A stretch of 64,000 nucleotides of DNA from Aureimonas sp. Leaf427 (lineage in GTDB: Bacteria > Pseudomonadota > Alphaproteobacteria > Rhizobiales > Rhizobiaceae): assembly GCF_001425485.1 (NCBI RefSeq), contig NZ_LMQW01000012.1, positions 418,100-482,099 of the forward strand, read 5' to 3'. Below are positions 8,045-17,213 of this stretch, piece by piece. The stretch's first letter is position 1; each line of letters opens with the position of its first letter. The notes below the pieces were generated by a model. That model saw only the letters and a program-made list of their open reading frames with translations. It had not been told where the DNA came from and ran no database searches. The translations under genes and the position numbers were made by a program.

Positions 8045-8518
8045 TCAGATGGCCGGCGCCGCCTTGCGGCGCAGGCGCACCACGACGTCGACGTTCACGA
8101 TCTCCATGCCCTCGGGCGGCTCGGGCAGCTGCGACAGGCTGATGCCGCCGGTCGGGATGTCGATCATCTGGTTGTCCTCTTCGATGAAGAAGTGATGATG
8201 ATCGGAGGTGTTCGTGTCGAAATAGGTGCGCTGCCCCTCGCCGGTCAGCGGGCGGACGATGCCGACATCGGTGAACTGGTGGAGCGTGTTGTAGACGGTC
8301 GCGAGAGAGACGGGCTCGCCGGCGCGGTGCGCCTCCTCGTGCAGCTCTTCCGCCGAAAGATGGCGGTCGCCGGAGCCGAAGATGAGGTTGCAGAGGGCGA
8401 CGCGTTGGCGCGTCGGCCGCAGACCTGCATTCCGCAGCCGCTCGAACACGCAGAAGGACCCGTTCCGGCTCCTGAGGTTCATCGCTTTCGTCGCCACCAT
8501 CGCCACCATCATGCGCAT
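8045..8518 (-). CDS. irr: Irr, Fur-family iron response regulator
   Basis: A 157-residue Fur-superfamily protein. The DNA-binding N-terminal half contains LRNAGLRPTRQRVALCNLIF and VSLATVYNTLHQF; the sensing half carries the three-histidine motif SDHHHFF (107-109) that binds haem in Irr, and lacks the paired CxxC zinc sites of true Fur. Irr represses or activates genes under iron limitation and is degraded or inactivated with haem in Rhizobiales. The N-terminal Cys-Pro haem motif of Bradyrhizobium is absent, as in Rhizobium. Several Met codons at the N-terminus make the exact start uncertain (8518 to about 8480). Its placement beside fabA-fabB-fabI is the conserved Rhizobiales arrangement. Confidence 0.9.
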   Translation of the reverse strand: MRMMVAMVATKAMNLRSRNGSFCVFERLRNAGLRPTRQRVALCNLIFGSGDRHLSAEELHEEAHRAGEPVSLATVYNTLHQFTDVGIVRPLTGEGQRTYFDTNTSDHHHFFIEEDNQMIDIPTGGISLSQLPEPPEGMEIVNVDVVVRLRRKAAPAI

Positions 8519-8565
8519 TGGAAAAGGGACCGCACTCCGTGCCCGGAGCCGGTCTCGTCTGTCTC

Positions 8566-8594
8566 TATATAAAGGGTTCGAGCGTTTCGATCAA
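8566..8594 (-). promoter_or_regulatory. Putative sigma70-type promoter of irr
   Basis: TTGATC (-35, 8589-8594) and TATATA (-10, 8566-8571) are separated by exactly 17 bases on the minus strand, about 48 bases before the irr start codon, in a locally A+T-rich patch. Confidence 0.55.
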
Positions 8595-8656
8595 ATTCAT
8601 GTCCGACAGAGTCATGTTTTTTCGCGACGCCGTGTCGAAACGAGGGCCGGAGCACC

Positions 8657-9127
8657 TTACGAACAGGCCGCACGCAGCGCCTTCAGGGCCTTTCCGGACC
8701 CCTTGAGCGAGAGCGGCTCGCGTCCGGCCGGCGAGGCGATTTCGGCCTTGGCGCCCGCGGCCAGCGCTTCGACGAGCGGCTGAAGCTCGCCGCTCGGCCC
8801 GGTCATGGAAAGATCGCGGCGCCCCGGCGCGCCCGCGACGGCTCGCAGGGACTGGCGGTAGGCCGTGCCGTCGACCGTCACCACCACCGTGTAGTCGAGA
8901 TCCGTCTGGAGGAGCTTGGCGTCGAAGCCGGAGAGGACGAGCCGCATGCGGCCCGCAGGGATGCCGGCGCAGCTGAAGCCGATCGTCTCGCCGCCGCCCT
9001 TGGCGGCCAGTCCGGCGCGTTGTCCGCCCGACGTCCATGCGGTGGCCGCCGGTGCCGGCGCCGCGGCGAGGAGGCAAAGGCCCACTTGTGCGCCGCAAAA
9101 GGTCAGGCGTTTCGTCAAATTCGTCAT
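8657..9127 (-). CDS. Hypothetical exported protein
   Basis: A 156-residue protein I cannot assign to a family. The first 30 residues form a signal peptide ([10 protein letters not shown], then a hydrophobic [15 protein letters not shown] stretch with an AxA cleavage site). The mature part is predicted mostly beta, with an isolated Cys near SCAGIP and another near the C-terminus (RAACS), which could form a disulphide in the periplasm. Start set at ATG 9127 because the signal peptide begins there; the frame extends upstream to 9232 without support. Divergent from fabA. Confidence 0.65.
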   Translation of the reverse strand: MTNLTKRLTFCGAQVGLCLLAAAPAPAATAWTSGGQRAGLAAKGGGETIGFSCAGIPAGRMRLVLSGFDAKLLQTDLDYTVVVTVDGTAYRQSLRAVAGAPGRRDLSMTGPSGELQPLVEALAAGAKAEIASPAGREPLSLKGSGKALKALRAACS

Positions 9128-9215
9128 GGCAAGTCCGGCTTGCGGCTTCCTTGTCGGCCCGGAGCAGCCTATCTGAGGCCGAACGGCAGCGCGAGCCCGA
9201 TGCTTCGGGCGGAAA

Positions 9216-9234
9216 CGTTGACGGTTTGTCAACG
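9216..9234. promoter_or_regulatory. 7-bp inverted repeat at the fabA promoter region
   Basis: CGTTGAC and GTCAACG flank 5 bases. The left arm supplies TTGAC, the core of an alphaproteobacterial -35 element, about 85 bases before the fabA start, so a protein bound here would compete with RNA polymerase. No named regulator is assigned. Confidence 0.4.
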
Positions 9235-9304
9235 GCGCCCGTCATGCTAAGGGCGTCGCCGAAACCACGGCCCTCGGGCGAGCCAAAGGCGGATGCAGAC
9301 GGAT

Positions 9305-9844
9305 ATGGCGACAGGCAAGAGCCGATACGACTACGACGACCTGATCGCCTGCGGTCACGGCACCCTGTTCGGTCCCGGCAATGCGCAATTGCCGCTGCCG
9401 CCGATGCTGATGTTCGATCGCATCACCGAGGTAACGACCGATGGCGGCGAATTCGGCAAGGGCTCGATCAAGGCCGAGTTCGACGTCGATCCCTCGCTCT
9501 GGTTCTTCAAGTGCCATTTCGAGGGCGATCCGGTCATGCCGGGCTGCCTCGGGCTCGACGCGCTCTGGCAGCTCACCGGCTTCTATCTCGGCTGGCTCGG
9601 CGAAGAGGGGCGCGGCCGCGCGCTCGGCGTCGGCGAGGTCAAGTTCACCGGACAGGTCACGCCGAAGATCAAGCTCGTCGAATACGGCGTCGAATTTCGC
9701 CGCGTCATGCGCTCCAAGCTGAAGCTCGGCATCGCCGAGGGCTGGATGAAGGCGGATGGCGAGGTCATCTACAGGGCCAGCAACCTGCGCGTCGGCCTGT
9801 TCAAGGACGAAGAGCCGGCGGCACCCGAAGCCTCGGCTTCCTGA
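9305..9844 (+). CDS. fabA: 3-hydroxydecanoyl-ACP dehydratase/isomerase FabA
   Basis: A 179-residue cytosolic enzyme that dehydrates 3-hydroxydecanoyl-ACP and isomerises the product to cis-3-decenoyl-ACP, the branch point for unsaturated fatty acids. The hot-dog fold and active site are intact: His71 in [11 protein letters not shown] and Asp85 in GLDALWQL. The start is taken at the second ATG ([10 protein letters not shown]), which matches the N-terminus of rhizobial FabA; the ATG at 9293 would add four residues and sits too close to the AAAGGCGG site. First gene of a fabA-fabB-fabI operon. Confidence 0.96.
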   Translation: MATGKSRYDYDDLIACGHGTLFGPGNAQLPLPPMLMFDRITEVTTDGGEFGKGSIKAEFDVDPSLWFFKCHFEGDPVMPGCLGLDALWQLTGFYLGWLGEEGRGRALGVGEVKFTGQVTPKIKLVEYGVEFRRVMRSKLKLGIAEGWMKADGEVIYRASNLRVGLFKDEEPAAPEASAS

Positions 9845-9924
9845 CGGACGCAGATAGAAGAGCGGACTCGGCATATCCGTCGCGCTTCCCGCGGGGACGC
9901 GTCGGATCATCTGGAGGAATTTCC

Positions 9925-11157
9925 ATGAGACGGGTCGTCGTGACCGGAATGGGCATCGTGTCCTCGATCGGCAATGATCTCGACGAGGTCTCCGCCTCGC
10001 TGCGCGCGGCGAAGTCGGGCATCACCTTCTCGGAGGACTTCGCCGAGAACGGCTTCAAGTGCCGCGTCTGGGGCAAGCCGAAGCTCGACGCAGCCGCGCT
10101 GTCCGAAATGGTGGACCGCCGCGCCATGCGCTTCCTCAGCCAGGGCGGCGCGTGGAACCACGTCGCGATGAAGCAGGCGATCGCCGATTCCGGCCTTGCC
10201 GAGGCCGACATCTCGAACAACGAGCGCACCGGCATCATCATGGGCTCGGGCGGCCCCTCGACGCGCACGCTGATCGAGGCCGCCGACATCACGCGCAAGA
10301 ACAACAGCCCCAAGCGCATCGGCCCCTTCGCGGTGCCCAAGGCCATGTCCTCGACCGCCTCGGCGACGCTCGCGACCTGGTTCAAGATCCACGGCGTCAA
10401 CTATTCGATCTCCTCGGCCTGCTCGACCTCGGCCCATTGCATCGGCAATGCCGCCGAGATGATCCAGTGGGGCAAGCAGGACGTGATGTTCGCGGGCGGC
10501 CACGAGGATCTCGACTGGACCATGTCGAACCTCTTCGACGCCATGGGCGCCATGTCCTCGGACTTCAACGACACGCCTTCGACCGCTTCCAGGGCCTACG
10601 ACGCCAAGCGCGACGGCTTCGTCATCGCGGGCGGCGCGGGCGTGGTCGTGCTGGAGGAATACGAGCGGGCCAAGGCGCGCGGCGCCAAGATCTATGCCGA
10701 GCTCGTCGGCTACGGCGCGACGTCCGACGGCTACGACATGGTCGCCCCCTCGGGCGAGGGCGCGGTGCGCTGCATGCGCCAGGCGCTCGCCACGGTGAAG
10801 GGCCGCGTCGACTACGTGAACACGCACGGCACCTCGACGCCGGTCGGCGACTCCAAGGAGATCGGCGCGATCCGCGAGGTCTTCGGGGCCGATATCCCGC
10901 ATGTCCAGTCGACCAAGTCGCTGACCGGCCATTCGCTCGGCGCCGCCGGCGTTCAGGAGGCGATCTACTCGCTCCTGATGATGCGGGACGGCTTCATCGG
11001 CGAAAGCGCCCACATCACCGAGCTCGACCCCGAATTCGAAGGCGTGCCGATCGTGCGCGAGCGCATCGACAATGCCGACGTGAACATTGCCCTGTCCAAT
11101 TCCTTCGGTTTCGGCGGCACCAACGCGACGCTGGTCTTTCAGCGCCTCCAGAACTGA
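9925..11157 (+). CDS. fabB: 3-oxoacyl-ACP synthase I FabB
   Basis: A 410-residue condensing enzyme that elongates the cis-3-decenoyl-ACP made by FabA. The Cys-His-His active site is complete: Cys166 in SSACSTSAH, His301 in [11 protein letters not shown] and His336 in TGHSLGAAG, with Lys at KSLTGH. The start at ATG 9925 follows CTGGAGGAA at ideal spacing; a much longer open frame upstream is not coding. It lies 80 bases after fabA and 17 bases before fabI, so the three are almost surely co-transcribed. Confidence 0.97.
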   Translation: MRRVVVTGMGIVSSIGNDLDEVSASLRAAKSGITFSEDFAENGFKCRVWGKPKLDAAALSEMVDRRAMRFLSQGGAWNHVAMKQAIADSGLAEADISNNERTGIIMGSGGPSTRTLIEAADITRKNNSPKRIGPFAVPKAMSSTASATLATWFKIHGVNYSISSACSTSAHCIGNAAEMIQWGKQDVMFAGGHEDLDWTMSNLFDAMGAMSSDFNDTPSTASRAYDAKRDGFVIAGGAGVVVLEEYERAKARGAKIYAELVGYGATSDGYDMVAPSGEGAVRCMRQALATVKGRVDYVNTHGTSTPVGDSKEIGAIREVFGADIPHVQSTKSLTGHSLGAAGVQEAIYSLLMMRDGFIGESAHITELDPEFEGVPIVRERIDNADVNIALSNSFGFGGTNATLVFQRLQN

Positions 11158-11174
11158 CGGGAAGGCATCGCTTC

Positions 11175-12026
11175 ATGGGCGACCTGATGAAGGGCAAACG
11201 CGGGCTCGTGATGGGCGTCGCGAATCACAATTCGATCGCCTGGGGCGCCGCCAAGGCGCTGGCCGCGCAGGGCGCCGAGGTCGCGCTGACTTACCAGGGC
11301 GAGGCCTTCGGCAAGCGCGTCCGGCCGCTCGCCGAGGAGATCGGCTCCAAGATCCTCGTCGACTGCGACGTGGAGGACATCGCCTCCGTCGACCGCGTCT
11401 TCGAGACGCTGAAGGCCGAGTGGGGCCAGATCGACTTCCTCGTCCACGCGCTCGCCTTCTCCGACAAGACGGAGCTGAAGGGCCTCTACGCCGACACGAC
11501 GCGCGGCAACTTCGCCCGCACGATGCAGATCTCCTGCTTCTCCTTCACCGAGATCACGCGCCGGGCGACCGACCTCATGGATGCCGGCGGCTCGATCCTG
11601 ACGCTGACCTATGGCGGCGCGACCCGCGTCATGCCGAACTACAACGTCATGGGCGTCGCCAAAGCCGCGCTGGAGGCCTCCGTGCGCTATCTCGCGGCGG
11701 ATTACGGCCCGCGCAACATCCGCGTCAACGCGGTCTCGGCCGGCCCCGTGCGCACGCTGGCGGGCGCCGGCGTCTCCGACGCGCGGCTCATGTTCTCCTA
11801 CCAGCGCCGCAATGCGCCGATGCGCCGCAACGTGACGATCGACGAGGTCGGCGGCTCCGTCCTCTATCTTCTCTCCGACCTTTCCAACGGCGTCACCGGC
11901 GAGATCCACTACGTCGATTCCGGCTACAACATCATGTCCATGCCGGCGCTCGACGAGTTGAAGGCGCAGGACCGCCGCGCCGCCATGGTGGACGGCCCCT
12001 CCGCGACGGCGGAAGACGGCAAGTAA
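11175..12026 (+). CDS. fabI: Enoyl-ACP reductase (NADH) FabI
   Basis: A 283-residue short-chain-type enoyl-ACP reductase that completes each elongation cycle. The cofactor region MGVANHNSIAWG and the Tyr146, Tyr156 and Lys163 catalytic set (LTYGG, YNVMGVAK) fall at the same numbers as in E. coli FabI. This is the triclosan/isoniazid-sensitive enzyme class; resistance cannot be judged from sequence alone. Last gene of the operon. The start at ATG 11175 has GGGAAGG upstream. Rhizobiales frequently carry a second fabI elsewhere. Confidence 0.95.
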   Translation: MGDLMKGKRGLVMGVANHNSIAWGAAKALAAQGAEVALTYQGEAFGKRVRPLAEEIGSKILVDCDVEDIASVDRVFETLKAEWGQIDFLVHALAFSDKTELKGLYADTTRGNFARTMQISCFSFTEITRRATDLMDAGGSILTLTYGGATRVMPNYNVMGVAKAALEASVRYLAADYGPRNIRVNAVSAGPVRTLAGAGVSDARLMFSYQRRNAPMRRNVTIDEVGGSVLYLLSDLSNGVTGEIHYVDSGYNIMSMPALDELKAQDRRAAMVDGPSATAEDGK

Positions 12027-12041
12027 GCCGGCAAAGCCCGA

Positions 12042-12482
12042 TCAGAACGGCCAGCGCGCCATCGCTGCGGCGGCCGTGACGATCACGAGGATAAGCCCCA
12101 TTTCCGCCCGGACCCAGAGACGCATCCGGGCGACCTCCCCGGACGGCGGCAGAGCCTGCGCGTCCGCTCGAAAGGCCTTGCGCCAGCGCTGGAAGGTCCG
12201 CGTCGGGGGGATGGAGGCAAGGCCGACCAAGAGGAAAGCGCCGATCTTCCACCAGAAATACGGGTTGTCGGCGTAGAAGGCCCAGCCCTTGGCGCCCCAC
12301 ACGACGCGGGCAGCCCCGATGGCGAGAACGGCGACGGACGCGCCGCCATAGCCCGCATCGAGACGCGCCAGGAGCGCGGCATCCGGGCGCTCGGCACGAA
12401 GCGCGCCGGCCTCCGTCGCAAGCATCATGACGAGGCCGAAGACCGCGATGTGATGGGCGATGGCGAGCGCGAGATCCGTCAT
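12042..12482 (-). CDS. DUF2214-like four-helix membrane protein
   Basis: A 146-residue integral inner-membrane protein with four hydrophobic segments (about residues 5-25, 45-62, 77-95 and 124-143). The pattern HHIAVFGL..., YGG...VVWGAKG..., NPYFWWKIG..., PPTRTFQRWRK and an acidic-flanked last helix matches the DUF2214 family, whose function is unknown. It converges with fabI, whose stop is 15 bases away, and its own start is three bases from the end of the next upstream gene, suggesting a two-gene unit. Confidence 0.75.
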   Translation of the reverse strand: MTDLALAIAHHIAVFGLVMMLATEAGALRAERPDAALLARLDAGYGGASVAVLAIGAARVVWGAKGWAFYADNPYFWWKIGAFLLVGLASIPPTRTFQRWRKAFRADAQALPPSGEVARMRLWVRAEMGLILVIVTAAAAMARWPF

Positions 12483-12485
12483 CTC

Positions 12486-13001
12486 TCAGCCCCTCGCGTT
12501 CGCCGCCGTAATGCCGCGTCTTCGGCGCCTTCGCCGGACGCCGACGGCAGCGCCCGCTCCGAGCGCCCAGCCCCCGCCGAGACCTGCCAGCGTCAGCGCC
12601 AGCCCGTCCGGCGTCGTGGGAAGCGCGGGGCGATAGTCGCCCGCGACGCCACTGAGGATGGCGCCATCGGGATCGGAGGCCAGGACGAACGGCCGAAAGA
12701 GCGGCGCGGACCCGGTCAGGTCGAGATAGCGGCGGGACACGTCCTCGTAGCGCGAGATGGTCTCGGCGGCATCGCTGCCCTGGCGGGCGACGAAGGCATC
12801 CGCCCCGCCCTTCAGCTGGTCGACGGCCTCGCCGCGCGACAGCCCGGCCGTCGCCGCGCTCGCATCGAAGCGCTCCACCACCGCGCGCAGCTCGTCCCTC
12901 GCCCCGCCGAGGCGCTGGAGATATTGCTGCGTGAACTCGGCCGACTGGCTGAAGAGGAAGCCCGACAGCACCGCTCCGACGACGCGCAAGACGAGATCCA
13001 A
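12486..13001 (-). CDS. DUF2937-like membrane protein
   Basis: A protein of about 171 residues with an N-terminal hydrophobic segment (LVLRVVGAVLSGFLF), the sequence SAEFTQQYLQRLGGARDEL typical of DUF2937, a central coiled helical region and a C-terminal membrane helix followed by a strongly basic tail of eight arginines. Function of the family is unknown. No ATG fits the family start: I propose TTG 13001, giving the usual length; the longest frame begins at 13076 but that part does not look coding. Paired with the DUF2214-like gene downstream. Confidence 0.65.
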   Translation of the reverse strand: MDLVLRVVGAVLSGFLFSQSAEFTQQYLQRLGGARDELRAVVERFDASAATAGLSRGEAVDQLKGGADAFVARQGSDAAETISRYEDVSRRYLDLTGSAPLFRPFVLASDPDGAILSGVAGDYRPALPTTPDGLALTLAGLGGGWALGAGAAVGVRRRRRRRGITAANARG

Positions 13002-13141
13002 AGCCCGATTGTCCCTTCGCACGGGCGCTGGAGCATCGTGCGCTCTGCTCCAGACACCGCCATCTTCCGGTGCCACCCTGCCCTCAGAGCATCAGAGGAA
13101 GCCCGCAAAGGCAAGCGCCGCAACCCGGCTGCAACCGTTGG

Positions 13142-13438
13142 TCACAGGATTTCAGTGCGCTCGGGATAGATGACCTCGACCTTTTCCGAGACGATGAAGG
13201 GCTTTCCGGCCTGATGCCACGCCGCGACATGGGGCGTTGCGATATGGCGCCCGAGAAGCTCGCGGCTCTCCCATTCCTCGACGAAGACGACGTTCGTCTC
13301 GTCCATCGGGTCGATGAACATCTCGTAGCGAAGGCAGCCTTCCTCCTTGCGGGTCGCAAGAATGCAGGGCGTCGCGGCCGCGACGACGTCGGCGCCCGTG
13401 CCTGGCTTGATGCGGAGGGAGGCGATGAGATGCAGCAT
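13142..13438 (-). CDS. Antibiotic biosynthesis monooxygenase (ABM) domain protein
   Basis: A 98-residue stand-alone ABM/YgiN-type ferredoxin-like barrel. Family features include an opening LHLIASLRIKPG strand, a central GCLRYEMFIDPMDE...VVFVEEWES and the closing H-x5-HVAAW helix. Homologues act as small dimeric quinol or haem-type monooxygenases or as stress proteins; the name does not imply antibiotic production. The start ATG 13438 has AAGGA upstream; a frame of 100 more upstream codons crosses the repeat region and is rejected. Confidence 0.85.
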   Translation of the reverse strand: MLHLIASLRIKPGTGADVVAAATPCILATRKEEGCLRYEMFIDPMDETNVVFVEEWESRELLGRHIATPHVAAWHQAGKPFIVSEKVEVIYPERTEIL

Positions 13439-13543
13439 GTCGGCTTGTCCTTGATCGGTATCGGCCGGCTTCTCGCCGGTGCGGATGCAAATGTCCATGG
13501 AGAGGCGGACGGTCTTCACAGCGAACGGGTCGGGCAAAGCCGT

Positions 13544-13587
13544 CTTCGCCCCTGCGGGGAGAAGATGCCGGCAGGCAGATGAGGGGC
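13544..13587. repeat. Dispersed palindromic intergenic repeat, copy B1
   Basis: A diverged member of the family at 27-86: cccctgcggggagaagatgcc followed by ggcaggcaga. It lies in the 13439-13820 gap with an oppositely oriented partner at 13653-13698. The rest of that gap holds only the pnp terminator. Confidence 0.5.
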
Positions 13588-13652
13588 ATGCGGAAGGTGG
13601 ATGGGAGGAGTGGGGCGCCGGACCGTGTGAGCGTTTCAAGCAGTGGCGCGAG

Positions 13653-13698
13653 GCCCCCTCATCCCCTGCCGGACCTTCTCCCCCCGGGGGAGAAGAAC
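13653..13698. repeat. Dispersed palindromic intergenic repeat, copy B2 (inverted)
   Basis: Inverted relative to B1: ccccctcatcccctgccgg then ccttctccccccgggggaga. The B1/B2 pair could fold into one large hairpin in RNA. Confidence 0.5.
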
Positions 13699-13762
13699 GA
13701 TTGCCGGAGAGGCCGCCGTCCTTCGATCCTGCGGACACCCTTCGAACCTTCCCGACCGAATC

Positions 13763-13795
13763 AAAAAAGGCGCGCCCCTTTCGGAGCGCGCCTTT
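13763..13795 (-). terminator. Rho-independent terminator of pnp
   Basis: On the minus strand AAAGGCGCG pairs with CGCGCCTTT and ends in a run of six T, about 25 bases beyond the pnp stop codon. Confidence 0.92.
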
Positions 13796-13820
13796 CGATG
13801 GTTGCGAAACGAGAGAGGCC

Positions 13821-15947
13821 TTAAGCGGCCTGCTCGCCGTCCTTGATCTCTTCGCCGGTCGCCTGGTCGACGACCTTCATGGAGAGGCGGACCTTGCCGC
13901 GCTCGTCGAAGCCCATGAGCTTGACCCAGACCTTCTGGCCTTCCTTGACGACGTCGGTCGTCTTGGAGACGCGCTCGGCGCCGAGCTGGCTGATGTGGAC
14001 GAGACCGTCGCGCGAGCCGAAGAAGTTCACGAAGGCGCCGAACTCGACGCACTTGACGACCGTGCCCTCATAGACGACGCCGACTTCCGGCTCGGCCACG
14101 ATGGAGTGGATCCACTTCTTGGCGGCCTCGATCTCCTTGGCCGAGGAAGAGGCGATCTTCACCGTGCCGTCGTCCTCGATATTGATCTTGGCGCCGGTCT
14201 TTTCCACGATCTCGCGGATGACCTTGCCGCCCGAGCCGATCACGTCGCGGATCTTGTCAGTCGGAACCATCATCACTTCGATGCGCGGCGCGAACTCGCC
14301 GAGCTCCGAACGGCTCTCGGAGAGGGCCTTCGACATCTCGTCGAGGATCGTCAGACGGCCGCCGCGCGCCTGGTCGAGGGCGACCTTCATGATCTCCTCG
14401 GTGATGCCCTGGATCTTGATGTCCATCTGCAGCGAGGTGATGCCCTCGGACGTGCCGGCGACCTTGAAGTCCATGTCGCCGAGGTGATCCTCGTCGCCGA
14501 GAATGTCGGAGAGGACCGCGAAGCGCTCGTTCTCCTTGATGAGGCCCATGGCGATGCCCGCGACCGGACGGCCGAGCGGGACGCCGGCATCCATCAGCGC
14601 CAGCGAGGTGCCGCAGACGGTGGCCATCGAAGAGGAGCCGTTGGACTCGGTGACCTCGGAGACGGCGCGGATCGTGTAGGGGAACTGCTCCTTGGCGGGC
14701 AGCATCGGACGGATCGCGCGCCAGGCGAGCTTGCCGTGGCCGATCTCGCGGCGGCCGGGCGAGCCCATGCGGCCGGTCTCGCCGACCGAATAGGGAGGAA
14801 AGTTGTAGTGAAGGAGGAAGGTCTCCTTGTAGGTGCCGGTCAGCGCGTCGACGAACTGCTCGTCCTCGCCGGTGCCGAGCGTGGCGACCACGAGGGCCTG
14901 CGTCTCGCCGCGCGTGAAGAGCGCGGAGCCGTGGGTGCGCGGCAGGATGCCGGCCTCGGCGACGATCTGGCGGACGGTCGAGAGGTCACGCCCGTCGATG
15001 CGGCTGCCGGTGTCGAGGATGTTCCAGCGCACGATCTTGGCCTGGAGTTCCTTGAAGACCGCGTTGACGACCTCCTTGGGTGCCTTCGGGTCCTGGCCCT
15101 CGGGCAGGAAGTGCGCGGTGACCTTGGCCTTCACCACGTCGACGGCGGCGTAGCGGGCCATCTTGTCGGTGTTCTTGTAGGCGGCGCGAAGCTCGCCCTC
15201 GACGAGGCCGAGCATCTCGGACTCGAGCGCGGACGTGTCGGCGACGGAGTGGTCGCGCGGCTCCTTGGCGGCGCTCTCGGCGAGCTTGATGATCGCGTCG
15301 ATCACGGGCTGGAAGCCCTTGTGGCCGAACATGACGGCGCCGAGCATGATGTCCTCGGAGAGCTCGTGGGCCTCCGACTCGACCATGAGGACGGCGTCCT
15401 GCGTGCCGGCGACGACGAGGTCGAGCTCGGACTCCGGCATTTCGTCGACATGCGGGTTCAGCTTGTAGGCGCCGTTGATGTAGCCGACGCGCGCGCCGCC
15501 GATCGGGCCCATGAAGGGCACGCCGGAGAGCGTGAGGGCGGCCGAGGCGGCGACCATGGCCAGCACGTCCGGATCGTTCTCGAGGTCATGCTGCAGGACG
15601 GTGACGACGACCTGCGTGTCGTTCTTGTAGCCGGCGGCGAAGAGCGGGCGGATCGGACGGTCGATCAGGCGGGAGACGAGCGTCTCCTTCTCGGACGGAC
15701 GGCCCTCGCGCTTGAAGAAGCCGCCGGGGATCTTGCCGGCCGCGAAGGTCTTTTCCTGGTAGTTGACGGTCAGCGGGAAGAAGTCGAAGCCGACCTTCGG
15801 CTTCTTTTCCGAGACGACGGTCGCGAGGACGCAGGTCTCGCCGTAGGTCGCCAGCACCGCGCCGTCGGCCTGACGCGCGATCTTGCCGGTCTCGAGGGTC
15901 AGCGGGCGGCCGGCCCACTCGATTTCGACCTTATGGGTTTTGAACAT
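13821..15947 (-). CDS. pnp: Polyribonucleotide nucleotidyltransferase (PNPase)
   Basis: A 708-residue phosphorolytic 3'-to-5' exoribonuclease, part of RNA degradation complexes. Two RNase PH domains (about 10-230 and 310-550) are followed by a KH domain ([15 protein letters not shown], about 560-610) and an S1 domain (about 620-690, with [17 protein letters not shown]). Start at ATG 15947 ([13 protein letters not shown]), preceded by AAAAGG; 29 further upstream codons are not supported. It lies downstream of rpsO, as in most bacteria, with a 420-base leader containing a large hairpin, so processing-based autoregulation is plausible. Confidence 0.97.
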   Translation of the reverse strand: MFKTHKVEIEWAGRPLTLETGKIARQADGAVLATYGETCVLATVVSEKKPKVGFDFFPLTVNYQEKTFAAGKIPGGFFKREGRPSEKETLVSRLIDRPIRPLFAAGYKNDTQVVVTVLQHDLENDPDVLAMVAASAALTLSGVPFMGPIGGARVGYINGAYKLNPHVDEMPESELDLVVAGTQDAVLMVESEAHELSEDIMLGAVMFGHKGFQPVIDAIIKLAESAAKEPRDHSVADTSALESEMLGLVEGELRAAYKNTDKMARYAAVDVVKAKVTAHFLPEGQDPKAPKEVVNAVFKELQAKIVRWNILDTGSRIDGRDLSTVRQIVAEAGILPRTHGSALFTRGETQALVVATLGTGEDEQFVDALTGTYKETFLLHYNFPPYSVGETGRMGSPGRREIGHGKLAWRAIRPMLPAKEQFPYTIRAVSEVTESNGSSSMATVCGTSLALMDAGVPLGRPVAGIAMGLIKENERFAVLSDILGDEDHLGDMDFKVAGTSEGITSLQMDIKIQGITEEIMKVALDQARGGRLTILDEMSKALSESRSELGEFAPRIEVMMVPTDKIRDVIGSGGKVIREIVEKTGAKINIEDDGTVKIASSSAKEIEAAKKWIHSIVAEPEVGVVYEGTVVKCVEFGAFVNFFGSRDGLVHISQLGAERVSKTTDVVKEGQKVWVKLMGFDERGKVRLSMKVVDQATGEEIKDGEQAA

Positions 15948-16366
15948 GGCATTTGCCTTTTCGTGATGCGCGGCCCCGGATCGGGATCGACCGGGCGGGC
16001 GCGCCGTTCGGATAATGTTCCGAAGGATCGCCATGCGATCCCGGACAGGAAGACGCGCTGAAGCGCTAAGGCGCCAGCACGGGTTCGAGAACTCGCGTCA
16101 CGGGCAAGACGGCGGGAGGCTTCCGGAAGGAGCCGCACCCTTCGGGGCGCCGGCTCGGCACGATGTCTGTCCCTTTCGGCTCGAAGGCCGGCGAAGGGAT
16201 CATGCCGGGGAAGCATCCGGCTATCCTGCCCCATGACAGGGTCTCGTCGATCGACAGGGGCGTCTCCGCCCCCGTGTCCTGTGATTCCGGCCGCGCCGGC
16301 CCCGAAGGGACGGGCGCGGCCGGAATCGTCTCGATCGGGCCCGCTCGAGGCAGGCCCGGAAACGGC
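15948..16366. other. rpsO-pnp intergenic region
   Basis: A 419-base gap between two same-strand genes, longer than needed for a simple promoter. The only strong structure is the 15-bp hairpin at 16283-16327 close to the end of rpsO; no credible small ORF was found. Confidence 0.6.
16283..16327 (-). terminator. 15-bp hairpin downstream of rpsO (terminator or processing site)
   Basis: Two perfectly complementary 15-base arms (16283-16297 and 16313-16327) flank a 15-base loop, starting 39 bases after the rpsO stop codon. No T-run follows on either strand, so it is not a canonical Rho-independent terminator. In enterobacteria the rpsO-pnp junction carries an attenuating terminator and RNase III/E sites; this hairpin may play that part. 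Confidence 0.6.
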
Positions 16367-16636
16367 TTAGCGGCGCAGGCCGAGACGCGCGACGAGCGCG
16401 GTGTAGCGGGGCTCTTCGACGCGCTTGAGGTAGTCGAGGAGGCTGCGGCGCGTGGAGACCATGGTCAGAAGGCCACGACGAGAGTGGTTGTCCTTCTTGT
16501 GGTCCTTGAAGTGGTCGGTCAGGTTGTTGATGCGCTCCGAGAGAAGCGCGACCTGAACTTCCGGCGAGCCGGTGTCGCCCGGCTTGACGGCGAATTCCTG
16601 GATGAGCTGCTGCTTGCGCTCTGCGGTGATCGACAT
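16367..16636 (-). CDS. rpsO: 30S ribosomal protein uS15
   Basis: An 89-residue primary 16S-rRNA-binding protein of the platform. Family residues are present throughout: [23 protein letters not shown] is split by the usual helices, followed by [12 protein letters not shown] and [12 protein letters not shown]. Length is exactly typical. Start at ATG 16636 with AAAGGA upstream; the longer open frame to 17131 is an artefact. Upstream of pnp on the same strand. Confidence 0.98.
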   Translation of the reverse strand: MSITAERKQQLIQEFAVKPGDTGSPEVQVALLSERINNLTDHFKDHKKDNHSRRGLLTMVSTRRSLLDYLKRVEEPRYTALVARLGLRR

Positions 16637-16851
16637 CGAAATGTCCTTTCGGATGGAGAATCTGGGGTCGCCCGCGGCCGGGATGTCGTCCAGCCGGGGC
16701 CATGAATGCGAAGGTCGCCCCGAGGAGCGGCCATGAACGCATAGACGCGCCCTATAAAGGAGTTCGCGCGGAAAGGCCAGCGCAAGCCCTCTACAGGGTC
16801 CACGCCTCCAACGGGGGCGGCACGGCGACGGCAGGGAAGCCGAAGGGCTCC

Positions 16852-17100
16852 TCAGAGCTGCCAGCGGTCCCAGCCGCGATGGGGCTGGACCAGCGTTTCG
16901 TCGAGGAGGCGATGGGCCGTCGCGCGGTCGATGCCGATATCCTCCAAGAGATGATCGTCCCGCCGGTCCAGCAGGACCTCCAGCGAGGCGCGGGCCGCTT
17001 TGCGATGCTGGTGGCCGCGCCACAGGCCTCGCAGGCGTGCGGCGAGAGCGAAGCCGGCGGGGCCTGCGAGGGGCCGGGGGCGGGTGAGAAACAGCGACAT
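16852..17100 (-). CDS. DUF1127 small basic protein
   Basis: An 82-residue protein whose core [30 protein letters not shown] matches DUF1127 in position and pattern (shown here in segments: [17 protein letters not shown], then [13 protein letters not shown]). Members of about 45-90 residues are widespread in alphaproteobacteria, and some influence RNA turnover and phosphate or carbon metabolism. ATG 17100 has GGAG at 7 bases. It is divergent from the LysR gene with a shared 113-base control region, so the regulator may control it. The 215 bases between it and rpsO show nothing firm. Confidence 0.8.
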   Translation of the reverse strand: MSLFLTRPRPLAGPAGFALAARLRGLWRGHQHRKAARASLEVLLDRRDDHLLEDIGIDRATAHRLLDETLVQPHRGWDRWQL

Positions 17101-17135
17101 GACGTGTCTCCGGGAAAAGGTGGTTTCCCATCCGT

Positions 17136-17150
17136 TCTCGATCCGCGAGA
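17136..17150. promoter_or_regulatory. Candidate LysR-type binding palindrome
   Basis: TCTCG-atccg-CGAGA, a perfect interrupted palindrome with the overall T-N13-A layout, lies between the divergent DUF1127 and LysR genes. About 20 bases on, TTGACA (17156-17161) and TATCAT (17181-17186) may be the LysR promoter, although the 19-base spacing is long. Confidence 0.4.
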
Positions 17151-17213
17151 GCTATTTGACAAACGAGTTATCCGCGGGCCTATCATGAGGAATTCTCGTA
17201 ACGGATCGGCCCG

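Noticed and set aside
9037-9924. Upstream extension of fabB over fabA
   Set aside because: The frame is open but overlaps fabA; the FabB N-terminus and a strong Shine-Dalgarno fix the start at 9925.
13479-16061. Open frame of 860 codons antisense to pnp
   Set aside because: Shadow of pnp; composition is Asp/Gly/Arg-rich without structure.
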